Below, piece after piece: positions 1-8,031 of a stretch of DNA of 64,000 nucleotides. The stretch's first letter is position 1. Each line of letters opens with the position of its first letter. The notes below the pieces were generated by a model. It was not told the DNA's origin and ran no database searches. It was given only the letters and a program-made list of their open reading frames with translations. Origin of the DNA: Microbacterium testaceum (lineage in GTDB: Bacteria > Actinomycetota > Actinomycetes > Actinomycetales > Microbacteriaceae); the NCBI RefSeq assembly GCF_029761935.1, contig NZ_CP121699.1, positions 3,162,001-3,226,000 on the forward strand. Reading direction: 5' to 3'. A program made the position numbers and the translations under genes.

Positions 1-84
1 GCCACCCGAACATGCGGTGAGAGCAAAGGCCGAGCCCAGAACGAGGGCGAGACCAGCGACAACGGGCTTCTTGTTGGTGAGCAT
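1..84 (-). CDS. Lipoprotein, probably fasciclin-domain (5' end only)
   Basis: Only the first 28 codons are present; the gene runs off the left edge. The visible peptide is a lipoprotein signal: start MLTNKK, a hydrophobic stretch VVAGLALVLGSAFA, then lipobox LTAC followed by SGG, so it should be lipidated on Cys25 and anchored to the outer face of the membrane. A strong ribosome site (GGAGGAATGTC) precedes the ATG at 84. It is divergent from a SigK-type sigma factor. In actinobacteria this sigma factor commonly neighbours a fasciclin-repeat lipoprotein of the MPT70/MPT83 type, so that identity is inferred from context; no fasciclin sequence is visible. Confidence 0.7.
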   Translation of the reverse strand, partial: MLTNKKPVVAGLALVLGSAFALTACSGG

Positions 85-414
85 GACATTCCTCCGAAAT
101 CATCCGGATCGCGTCTGCGACCCGTCAGGGACACCCCGGTGCGAGGGGCGGTTCGCCGTGGAGCGGCTTACACAGGGTCTTCGGGACCCCCTCGGGATCG
201 GATTGCGAAATGTTGCGGATGAGACCCGTCGCCGGCATTCGAAGGTCTCTAAAACCCTGGTCACGCACGAATAAATATTCCTCAGAATGTTTTTCGACCA
301 AGGCCCCGAGACGCTGGGAAAGCCGCGGAGGCCCAAGATAACGGTTTACCCCGAGCTGTCTCGCCACGCGCACACGCGCGCGGGGGCGCGCGGGGCGTAG
401 GCAATGATGGGGTC
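85..414. other. Divergent intergenic region between lipoprotein and sigK
   Basis: This 330-base gap lies between two divergently transcribed genes and should hold promoters for both. I see no convincing coding sequence. An A/T-rich island around 268-292 stands out against the GC-rich surroundings. I could not assign a -35/-10 pair with confidence; a sigma-K autoregulated promoter would be expected here but is not demonstrated. Confidence 0.5.
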
Positions 415-1005
415 ATGGTGATCGACGGTTTCGACCTTCCCGACGACGGGACGGAGAACGCCGACCACGTGGGTGTCCTCTTGCAGCGCGTCGCCGCCGG
501 CGACCGCGCCGCTTTCGCCGAGTTGTACGACTCCCTGTCGGCCCGCGCCTTCGGTCTGATCCTCCGCGTGCTCGTGGACCGCTCGCAGAGCGAGGAAGTG
601 CTTCAGGAGGTCTTCCTCGAAATCTGGCAATCCGCTGGTCGCTTCACTCCGAACAGAGGACAGGGAAGATCGTGGGTTCTCACGATCGCGCACCGTCGAG
701 CGGTGGACCGCGTGCGGTCCTCGCAGTCGAGCGTCGATCGAGATGTGCGCGCGGGCTTCCGGGATATGGACGTCGCATACGACGCCGTTTCCGAGAAGGT
801 CGAACTGAAAATGGAAGGGCGGCGCGTCGTCGATGCACTGGCGGCGCTCCCCGACGCACAGAAAGAAGCGCTCACGCTCGCATATTTCGGCGGCTACAGC
901 CAAAGTGAGATCGCGAGCCTCGTCGGGGCACCGCTCGGTACGGTCAAGACACGAATGCGCGACGGATTGTCGCGCTTGAGGATGGAGATGGGGGTGGACA
1001 AGTGA
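415..1005 (+). CDS. sigK: ECF RNA polymerase sigma factor SigK
   Basis: A 196-residue group IV sigma-70 factor. Region 2 spans about residues 30-100 (FAELYDSLSARAFGLILRV, then EEVLQEVFLEIW). Region 4 spans about 135-190, with the helix-turn-helix YSQSEIASLVGAPLGTVKTR. The small two-domain layout without regions 1 and 3 is typical of ECF sigmas. Its stop overlaps the start of the anti-sigma gene by four bases (GTGA), so the two are translationally coupled. SigK in mycobacteria is held inactive by membrane-bound RskA and drives its own operon and secreted lipoproteins; the divergent lipoprotein gene here fits. Start chosen at the ATG at 415. Confidence 0.9.
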   Translation: MVIDGFDLPDDGTENADHVGVLLQRVAAGDRAAFAELYDSLSARAFGLILRVLVDRSQSEEVLQEVFLEIWQSAGRFTPNRGQGRSWVLTIAHRRAVDRVRSSQSSVDRDVRAGFRDMDVAYDAVSEKVELKMEGRRVVDALAALPDAQKEALTLAYFGGYSQSEIASLVGAPLGTVKTRMRDGLSRLRMEMGVDK

Positions 1006-1820
1006 ACGAGAGGGATTTCGCCGACCTCGCCGTCGGACACGCGCTCAACGCGCTGTCTGAGGCTGATGAGCGCGCGTACCAGGAGGCTCTCGCGGGCAAC
1101 CCGCACTGGGACCACCACGTACGCGGCGCTTTGGACGCCGTCGCCGCGATCAGCGCCACGGTCGAGCCGGTCGAGCCCCCGCCGTCCGTGCGGGCTTCGC
1201 TGTTCGCGCGCATCTCCAACCTCCCGCAGGAGTCAGCGGCATCCGCTCCCTCCGCCGGACCCGTCCACGATGTCGAAGACTTCGCTGCGGCCGGTCCCGC
1301 CGTCACCGAGCCCGAGCGCGAGGCCGTCACGGTCGGCACGTCTCCGGGATCCGGATGGGGTGCCCGTCGCTGGTTCGCGCTGGCCGCATCGTTCGCCGCC
1401 GTCCTCGTGCTCGGCTTCGGTGCCGTCACCGTCAGTCAGCTTTTCGCTCCGCCCGCCGCGGTCGTCGCCCTCCAGCAGATCGAAGACGCACCCGACGCGC
1501 AGTCGGCGTCGGCGACAATGCCCGACGGCACGGTCGCCACGGCCCACTGGTCGCCCTCGAGCGGAAAGAGCGTGCTTGTCGCCGACGGCATGCCGGCGCT
1601 GCCCGACGGCAAGACCTACGAGCTGTGGTTCGTTCGCGGTGAGAACCAGATCGCGATCCCGGCCGGGATCTTCGAGCCGGATGCCGATGGCAACGCCACG
1701 GCTCAGCTCTCAGGTGAGATGCACAGCGGTGACGTCATCGCCGTGACGGTCGAACCCGCGGGTGGTTCTCCCGACGGCACGCCGAGCTCGGCCCCCGTGC
1801 TCGCCGTCGCCACGGCCTGA
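1002..1820 (+). CDS. rskA: Anti-sigma-K factor RskA
   Basis: A 272-residue single-pass membrane protein that should sequester SigK. Residues 1-90 form the cytoplasmic anti-sigma domain (DFADLAVGHALNALSEADE, without the zinc ligands of ZAS proteins). A transmembrane helix lies near residue 125-150 (WFALAASFAAVLVLGFGAV). The extracytoplasmic RskA domain includes DGKTYELWFVRG near residue 205. It starts with GTG inside the sigK stop codon. By analogy with mycobacterial RskA, release of the sigma factor would need regulated membrane proteolysis. A proline- and glutamate-rich linker precedes the membrane helix. Confidence 0.9.
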   Translation: MNERDFADLAVGHALNALSEADERAYQEALAGNPHWDHHVRGALDAVAAISATVEPVEPPPSVRASLFARISNLPQESAASAPSAGPVHDVEDFAAAGPAVTEPEREAVTVGTSPGSGWGARRWFALAASFAAVLVLGFGAVTVSQLFAPPAAVVALQQIEDAPDAQSASATMPDGTVATAHWSPSSGKSVLVADGMPALPDGKTYELWFVRGENQIAIPAGIFEPDADGNATAQLSGEMHSGDVIAVTVEPAGGSPDGTPSSAPVLAVATA

Positions 1821-1917
1821 TCGCCTTCGCGCTGCCCCTTGCGGGGTTCCGGTGCCGCCGCCGCCCGCTAGGCTGCGTGCGGCCCGCCCCGCGAGGGGGA
1901 CGCTCTAGCCTGGATGC

Positions 1918-2556
1918 ATGAGCGATTCCCCCCGCGAATTCCACAAGCCGGTTCGGCGTCCCGCAGAGCTGTTCGACCGTCTGTTCGCGGCGGAGGACCC
2001 GGCCGAGGTGTCGCGGGTCGCGCACAGCACGGCGCAGGCGCTCTTGTCGCGAGTGCGAGCCGACCCGAGCATCGACGTGGTCGAGCGGCTGGTGGCGTTC
2101 ACCGACGATCACGGCATCGACGACATCGCCGAGCTGTGGTCGCGCTCGCCCGCTCGCTCTCTGCCCGGCGCGCTGTGGCGTCTCTATCTTCTGCAGCTGA
2201 TGATCCACGACGACGCCGCCACAGCCGCCCTGCTCTACGAGCGCGGTCGGGTGGAGATGGCGACGGTGGATGCCGTGGTGGCCGGGGCTCCGGCGCCGGC
2301 GGGCCCCGAAGAGCTGGTGCAGCTGATCGACACCATCCTGCGCGGGCTCTTCGAAGGGGACTTCGCCGTGGCCCTCGATCGCGCCGCGGCGTTCTGCCGC
2401 GTGCAGGCGGCGGGGTCCACGCACCTCGCCGACGACTACGAGAACACGGAGTCGGAGCGGGCATCGGCCCTCACCACGCGCGCTCTGCGGCTCGCCACGT
2501 ACGCGGAGGACCTGTCGGCATCCGCCGCTCTCTGGCGCCGTGACGCGCTGACCTGA
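1918..2556 (+). CDS. Conserved actinobacterial hypothetical protein
   Basis: A 212-residue soluble, largely alpha-helical and acidic protein with no signal peptide or membrane segment. Notable stretches are the N-terminal REFHKPVRRPAELFDRLFA, a central LPGALWRLYLLQLMIHDD, and a region near residue 140 (LVQLIDTILRGLFEGDFAV). I do not recognise a catalytic motif. Relatives in Microbacteriaceae are sometimes labelled as an RNA polymerase-related protein, but nothing in the sequence supports that name. It appears monocistronic. A hexamer TAGCCT (1906-1911) ends seven bases before the ATG, which suggests a leaderless transcript and supports this start. Confidence 0.75.
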   Translation: MSDSPREFHKPVRRPAELFDRLFAAEDPAEVSRVAHSTAQALLSRVRADPSIDVVERLVAFTDDHGIDDIAELWSRSPARSLPGALWRLYLLQLMIHDDAATAALLYERGRVEMATVDAVVAGAPAPAGPEELVQLIDTILRGLFEGDFAVALDRAAAFCRVQAAGSTHLADDYENTESERASALTTRALRLATYAEDLSASAALWRRDALT

Positions 2557-2744
2557 GCGGAAAAGATAAGTGCCGGACCGCAGAACGCCTCTCGGCGCAT
2601 GGCCGCTCATAGCGGCAGAAGATGGAGCCCGGGGTTACTGCGGCCCGGCTAGAAAAGTGTAACAAGCCCCGCCATCGGACATTCCCTCGAACAGCCCGGT
2701 TGACAAGACCCGGGCGTGTCGGTGGTGCGGCGTAGGCTCGGCTC

Positions 2745-3629
2745 ATGGCCTGGCGCTTCGCTCTCGTGATCGACCCTGCGGCATCCGATGACGAAGGCGC
2801 CGACTACCACGACACGCTGCACGAGATCGACCCACACGGACCCGCCCTCGGGGTGGGCGAGCTCAGCGCCCAGCGCGGAGACGGCGTGTTCGAGAGCCTC
2901 GGTGTCGTCGACGGCCGTCCGCAAGAGGTCGGGCCGCACCTCGCGCGCCTCGCGCACTCCGCGGCGCTCTGCGACCTTCCCGCGCCGAACCTCGCCCAGT
3001 GGCGCGTCGCGATCGAGCGCGTGGCGCGCGAGGCGGGGGAGGGCGAGAACGTCATGAAGCTGCTGCTCAGCCGCGGCGTCGAGCACGGCCCCGCGCCGAC
3101 GGCGTGGATCACGCTCGCCGACGCTCCCGACAACACGAGCGGGCGAACGAAGGGCGTCGCTGTCGCCACCCTTGATCGCGGCTACACCCTCGACGTCCCC
3201 GCGCGCGCTCCCTGGCTCCTGCTCGGGGCCAAGACGCTGTCGTACGCCGTCAACATGGCCGCCATCCGCGAGGCGAAACGTCGCGGGGCCGACGACGCCG
3301 TGTTCGTCACGAGCGACGGCTACCTGCTCGAGGCGCCCACGGCATCTGTCGTCCTGCGTGTCGGCGACCGCTTCGTCACGCCCGAGCCGCAGGCCGGCAT
3401 CCTGCACGGGACGACGCAGCTCAGTCTGTTCGCGTACCTCGAGGGTCGCGGCTTCACCACGGCGTACGAGACGGTGCCGGCGAAAGACCTCGCCACCGCG
3501 GATGCCGCCTGGCTGCTGTCGAGCGTGCGGCTCGCGGCCCCGATCCGATCCGTCGACGGGATCGAGGTGCCGGTGGACCGCGCCTTCACCGATGAATTGA
3601 ACGCCTACCTGCTCAGCCCCCGCGACTGA
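2745..3629 (+). CDS. pabC: Aminodeoxychorismate lyase (class IV aminotransferase)
   Basis: A 294-residue fold-type IV PLP enzyme. It is expected to convert 4-amino-4-deoxychorismate to p-aminobenzoate and pyruvate for folate synthesis. The PLP lysine is probably in LLGAKTLSYAVNM near residue 165. The family block DAVFVTSDGYLLEAPTASV lies near 185-205, followed by PQAGILHGTTQ. Family overlap with branched-chain aminotransferases and D-amino-acid aminotransferases leaves some doubt about the substrate. TAGGCT at 2733-2738 sits exactly for a leaderless start at 2745. The gene ends at a shared terminator facing pstB. Confidence 0.85.
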   Translation: MAWRFALVIDPAASDDEGADYHDTLHEIDPHGPALGVGELSAQRGDGVFESLGVVDGRPQEVGPHLARLAHSAALCDLPAPNLAQWRVAIERVAREAGEGENVMKLLLSRGVEHGPAPTAWITLADAPDNTSGRTKGVAVATLDRGYTLDVPARAPWLLLGAKTLSYAVNMAAIREAKRRGADDAVFVTSDGYLLEAPTASVVLRVGDRFVTPEPQAGILHGTTQLSLFAYLEGRGFTTAYETVPAKDLATADAAWLLSSVRLAAPIRSVDGIEVPVDRAFTDELNAYLLSPRD

Positions 3630-3649
3630 GCGGCCCGGGGAACGACGAG

Positions 3650-3669
3650 GGCCCCGCCGAAGCGGGGCC
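3650..3669. terminator. Bidirectional hairpin between pabC and pstB
   Basis: An 8-bp perfect GC stem (GGCCCCGC / GCGGGGCC) closes a CGAA tetraloop between two convergent genes that end at 3629 and 3685. There is no long T-run, as is common in high-GC actinobacteria. It could serve both strands. Confidence 0.75.
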
Positions 3670-3684
3670 TTCGCACGGGACTGC

Positions 3685-4464
<780 letters not shown>

Positions 4465-4484
4465 GAGTGAGTGCCTTTCTGGGC

Positions 4485-5573
4485 TCAGCGCGCCTTGGGC
4501 GCGAACACCGCCGCCACGATACGGGCGATCAGGTTGAAGATGACGACGAGGACGACGAGCAGGAAGGCCGCACCCCAGGCGTTCGCCTGAGACGCATCGA
4601 TGTCCTGACCGGGGAAGCTGTACGCGGTGTAGGCCATCACGGGGAGGGTCTGCATCGGGCCTTCGAACGGGTTGGCGTTGAAGTTGTCGGTGAAGCTCGC
4701 CGCGATGAAGATCGGCGCGGTCTCACCGACGACGCGGGCCACCGCCAGTACGACACCGGTGATGATTCCCGATGCGGCGGTGCGCAGCACGACCTTGATG
4801 ATCGTCGCCGAGCGCGGCACGCCCAGCGCGAGGGACGCCTCGCGCAAGTCGGCCGGGACGAGGCGCAGCATCTCTTCGGTGGAGCGGATGACGATCGGGA
4901 TCATCAGTACGCAGAGGGCGATGGATGCCGAGAACCCGCTGAACGCCTTCGGACCGACGACCAGGCTGAACAGCGAGAACGCGAACAGACCGGCGACGAT
5001 CGAGGGGATGCCGGTCATCACGTCGACGAGGAAGGTGATCGCGCGACGCAGTGGGTTGTTCGGCTGTGCGTACTCGACCAGGTAGACCGCGGCGAGGACC
5101 CCGATCGGCACCGAGATGAGGGCGGCGATACCCGTGATGATGAGGGTGCCCGTGATGGCCTGCCAGGCGCCCGCCGTCGCGACGACCTCGAGGGTGTCGG
5201 GGTTGAAGGCGGTGCCGCCCACCTGCGTGACGAAGTTCCAATTGACCACCGCGAGGCCCTTGGAGACCACGGTCCACAGGGTCGAGATGAGGGGTGCGAC
5301 CGCGAGGAGGAACGCGACGGTCACCAGGCCGCGGACGACGCGGTCCACCGCCTTGCGGCGATTCTCGACGATCGAGGACCCGACCCCGATGGCGATCAGG
5401 TACAGCACCGCCGAGAGGATCAGCCACGTCGCCAGGGTGAAGCCGCCCAGCAGGAGCTGGAGGACCGCGACCACGACGGCCACGCCGACCAGGAGCGCGG
5501 GCTCGATGAAGCGGGGCAGCTGGCCGCTGGTGAGGGCCAGGGGAGACGAGGACGAGGGGGCCGTGACGGTCAT
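4485..5573 (-). CDS. pstA: Phosphate ABC transporter permease PstA
   Basis: A 362-residue inner-membrane permease with about eight hydrophobic segments. The N-terminal portion ([19 protein letters not shown]) is longer than in E. coli PstA. The permease EAA-type loop is near residue 245-265 ([19 protein letters not shown]). PstA pairs with PstC to form the phosphate channel. Its ATG overlaps the pstC stop in an ATGA, indicating translational coupling. Confidence 0.95.
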   Translation of the reverse strand: MTVTAPSSSSPLALTSGQLPRFIEPALLVGVAVVVAVLQLLLGGFTLATWLILSAVLYLIAIGVGSSIVENRRKAVDRVVRGLVTVAFLLAVAPLISTLWTVVSKGLAVVNWNFVTQVGGTAFNPDTLEVVATAGAWQAITGTLIITGIAALISVPIGVLAAVYLVEYAQPNNPLRRAITFLVDVMTGIPSIVAGLFAFSLFSLVVGPKAFSGFSASIALCVLMIPIVIRSTEEMLRLVPADLREASLALGVPRSATIIKVVLRTAASGIITGVVLAVARVVGETAPIFIAASFTDNFNANPFEGPMQTLPVMAYTAYSFPGQDIDASQANAWGAAFLLVVLVVIFNLIARIVAAVFAPKAR

Positions 5574-6589
5574 GAGCGCTTGCCCTTCTTGCGACCCTTC
5601 GCACCGGGGCCCGTCGCCCCGATGATGTAGCGGGCGAGCATGTTCACCGCGAGAGAGACGACGAACAGCATGAGGCCGGTACCGATCAGCGCCGAGCGCT
5701 GGAGGTCGGTGGCGATGGGGAAGTTCAGCGCGATGTTGGCCGCGATGGTCTGCGAGTTGTATCCGTCGGTGAGCAGCAGCACCGAGTAGATCAGGCTGGG
5801 CGAGACGATCAGCGCGATGGCCATCGTCTCTCCGAGCGCACGGCCGAGGCCGAGGAGCGTGGCCGAGACCATGCCGCTGCGGGCGTAGGGGAAGACCGCG
5901 AGGCGGATCATCTCCCAGCGCGTGGCGCCCAGCGCGAGGGCGGCCTCTTCGTGCAGGCGCGGGGTCTGCAGGAAGATCTCGCGCGTGATCGAGGTGACGA
6001 TCGGGAGGATCATCACGGCGAGGACGACACCACCGGTGAACATCGTCGAACCCGTGGTCGAGACCGGGCCCTGGAAGAGCGGGATCCAGCCGAGGTACTG
6101 GTTGAGGAACTCACCGACCGGCACGAGCAGCGGGCGCATGACGATGATGCCCCACAGACCGAAGACGATCGAGGGGACCGCGGCCAGCAGGTCGACGATG
6201 TAGCCGAGGAAGCCGGCGATCCGACGCGGGGCGTAGTGCGAGATGAACAGCGCGATGCCGATGGCGACCGGCGTGCCGATGACCATGGCGATGAGCGCGG
6301 CCCAGATGCTGCCGAACAGCAGCGGGCCGACGTACTCCCAGAAGTTGGTCCAGCTGCCGTTCTGGTAGCCGGCGAGGTCGCCCTCGGTCCAGTTGCCGGT
6401 GATCGCGGGGATGCCGCGGATGATCAGGAAGATCGCCACCCCGGCGAGGATGATCATGATCGACACGGCGGCCGTGGTCGACAGCCCCAGGAAGACCGAA
6501 TCGCCGACGCGGCGCTTGCCGACGATCGACGTCCGAGGCGGGGGAGGGGAGGACGGGGCGGTCTCTGTGTCAGCGACGGTGTCAGTCAC
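5570..6589 (-). CDS. pstC: Phosphate ABC transporter permease PstC
   Basis: About 339 residues with six or more membrane helices; the permease loop HEEAALALGATRWEMIR is near residue 225. I place the start at the GTG at 6589, reading MTDTVADTETA. A GAGG element lies six bases upstream, and a short upstream reading frame ends across this codon. An in-frame GTG at 6610 would add seven residues and cannot be excluded. PstC forms the phosphate channel with PstA. A strong hairpin separates it from pstS, which would allow more PstS than permease to be made. Confidence 0.93.
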   Translation of the reverse strand: MTDTVADTETAPSSPPPPRTSIVGKRRVGDSVFLGLSTTAAVSIMIILAGVAIFLIIRGIPAITGNWTEGDLAGYQNGSWTNFWEYVGPLLFGSIWAALIAMVIGTPVAIGIALFISHYAPRRIAGFLGYIVDLLAAVPSIVFGLWGIIVMRPLLVPVGEFLNQYLGWIPLFQGPVSTTGSTMFTGGVVLAVMILPIVTSITREIFLQTPRLHEEAALALGATRWEMIRLAVFPYARSGMVSATLLGLGRALGETMAIALIVSPSLIYSVLLLTDGYNSQTIAANIALNFPIATDLQRSALIGTGLMLFVVSLAVNMLARYIIGATGPGAKGRKKGKRS

Positions 6590-6617
6590 GGGGGACCTCA
6601 CGCTCGGCACGGGTCAT
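6582..6617 (-). CDS. Eleven-codon upstream ORF coupled to pstC
   Basis: A strong ribosome site (GAGGAGAACC) precedes an ATG at 6617 that is out of frame with pstC and encodes only MTRAEREVPRD. Its TGA lies just past the proposed pstC GTG, so the two frames overlap by eight bases. It could be a coupling leader that delivers ribosomes to pstC. It could also be the remnant of an older pstC N-terminus after a frameshift, or a sequencing error. Conservation of the peptide is unknown. Confidence 0.4.
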   Translation of the reverse strand: MTRAEREVPRD

Positions 6618-6694
6618 GGTTCTCCTCGGTCGGGTGTTCTCTGAGGATGCTGGCTCAGCGGAGCGTTCGAGCTGGTCGACCGCTCCGATCAGCC

Positions 6695-6729
6695 CGGCCC
6701 GGTCCGCACATGAGGTGCGGGCCGGGCCG
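6695..6729 (-). other. Intercistronic stem-loop between pstS and pstC
   Basis: Two 15-base arms (6695-6709 and 6715-6729) pair with one G-U wobble around a five-base loop, in the 155-base gap after the pstS stop. No T-run follows. Such hairpins behind binding-protein genes usually stabilise the upstream mRNA or partly terminate transcription, which raises PstS relative to the permease. That role is inferred from position. Confidence 0.65.
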
Positions 6730-6744
6730 AGTCCGAAGAGATGT

Positions 6745-7872
6745 TTACTTGATCGACGCGAGGGTCTCGGCAGCAGCCGAGAGCACCGAGTCGGGCAGCG
6801 GCGCGGAGCCGGCGTTCTTGGCCGCGACCTGCTGGCCGAGCGTGCTGGTCACGAAGCCGAGGTACGACTTCACGAGCTCGGACTGCTTGGCGTCCTTGAA
6901 AGTGGTGCAGGTGACGGCGTACGACACGAGCGGGATCGGGTACGTCTCAGCGGTGAGCTTCGAGTAGTCGAACTTCTTCGACAGGTCGCCGGCGACACCG
7001 TTGCTGGCGTCGACCGCGGCGGCCGCGAAGGTCGCGGTGACGGCCTCGGGGCTGTACGCGATGGCGGTGCCGTCCTGGATGATCGACGCGGCGTTCAGGC
7101 TGCCGATGGCGGAGTGGTCGGCGTAGCCGATGGTTCCGGTGCCGGCCTTGACGGCCTCGACGACGCCCGAGCCACCCTTCTGCTTCGACACGTTGCCCTC
7201 GATGGGCCAGTCCTTGCCCGCGGGCGAGGTCCAGACCGACGACTGCGTCGCGGCGAGGTAGTTTGTGAAGTTCTGCGTGGTGCCCGAGCCGTCGGAACGC
7301 GCGACGGTGGTGATGGCGCCGGCGGCGAGGGCCGTGCCGTTGTCCTTGGTGATGGCCGGGTCGGACCAGTCGGTGATCTGCAGAGCGAAGATCTTCGCGA
7401 TCGTCTCGCCCGAGAGCTTCAGGCTCGTGACGCCGGGGATGTTGAAGATGATGGCCACGCCGTCGAGGTAGACGGGGATGTTGACGCCACCCTCGGTGCA
7501 GAGGGCCTTGGACTGGGCCGTCTGGTCCGCGTTCAGCGGCGAGTCGGACCCGGCGAAGTCGTACGCGCCGCTGAGGAAGTTGGTGACGCCACCGCCGGAG
7601 CCCTGCGACTTGTCGTAGTTGATGGTGACGCCCTTTGCCTGGGCGTTGTAGGCGCTGGTCCACGCGGCCTGCGCGTTGGCCTGGGCGCTCGAGCCACCCG
7701 CGGTGATCGTGCCCGAGAGGTTCGGGTCGATGGTGAACGCGACGTCGGACGAGGTAGACGAGGGGGTCGAGCCCGCGGCGTCGCCGGAGCCCGAGGGGCC
7801 GGCGCAGCCGGCGAGGGTCAGGGAGGCCACGGCGGCCACGGTGCCCAGCTGGGCGAGTCGGGAGATCTTCAC
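6745..7872 (-). CDS. pstS: Phosphate-binding lipoprotein PstS
   Basis: A 375-residue substrate-binding lipoprotein. The N-terminus has a basic start, a hydrophobic core and lipobox LAGC (Cys near residue 23), followed by a Ser/Gly/Thr-rich linker. Typical PstS phosphate-site segments are visible: TITAGGSSAQANAQAAW, YDKSQGSGGGVTNFLSG and FAGSDSPLN near 55-115, and ARSDGSGTTQNFTNYL near 205. Start chosen at GTG 7872, eight bases after AAGGA; an in-frame ATG six codons upstream would spoil the ribosome-site spacing. It is the first gene of the pst operon, behind a PHO-box-like repeat. Confidence 0.96.
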   Translation of the reverse strand: MKISRLAQLGTVAAVASLTLAGCAGPSGSGDAAGSTPSSTSSDVAFTIDPNLSGTITAGGSSAQANAQAAWTSAYNAQAKGVTINYDKSQGSGGGVTNFLSGAYDFAGSDSPLNADQTAQSKALCTEGGVNIPVYLDGVAIIFNIPGVTSLKLSGETIAKIFALQITDWSDPAITKDNGTALAAGAITTVARSDGSGTTQNFTNYLAATQSSVWTSPAGKDWPIEGNVSKQKGGSGVVEAVKAGTGTIGYADHSAIGSLNAASIIQDGTAIAYSPEAVTATFAAAAVDASNGVAGDLSKKFDYSKLTAETYPIPLVSYAVTCTTFKDAKQSELVKSYLGFVTSTLGQQVAAKNAGSAPLPDSVLSAAAETLASIK

Positions 7873-7963
7873 GGTGTGAATCCTTCGCATGTCGGGAACA
7901 GGAACCCGGTGCAGGGTTCGTCGTGAACGGTAAACAGCGACTGCTAACAGACTGCGTTGCACG

Positions 7964-7981
7964 GGTGAACGGAAGGTGAAC
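7964..7981 (-). promoter_or_regulatory. PHO-box-like direct repeat upstream of pstS
   Basis: On the minus strand the site reads GTTCACC, four bases, GTTCACC, with repeat starts 11 bp apart. This matches the direct-repeat units bound by PhoP/RegX3-type phosphate regulators in actinobacteria. It lies about 90 bases upstream of pstS and about 50 bases upstream of the divergent synthetase gene, so it could affect either. The repeat direction points towards pstS. Binding is inferred from sequence only. Confidence 0.75.
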
Positions 7982-8031
7982 CGGGGCGGCCGTTCCGGGG
8001 TGTTTCCCCGGGGGTTGTACTGTTCATCCCC

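Noticed and set aside
4467..5630. Long plus-strand frame opposite pstA
   Set aside because: Asp/Glu/Arg/Gly-rich composition with no domain; it is the antisense shadow of a clear permease gene in GC-rich DNA.
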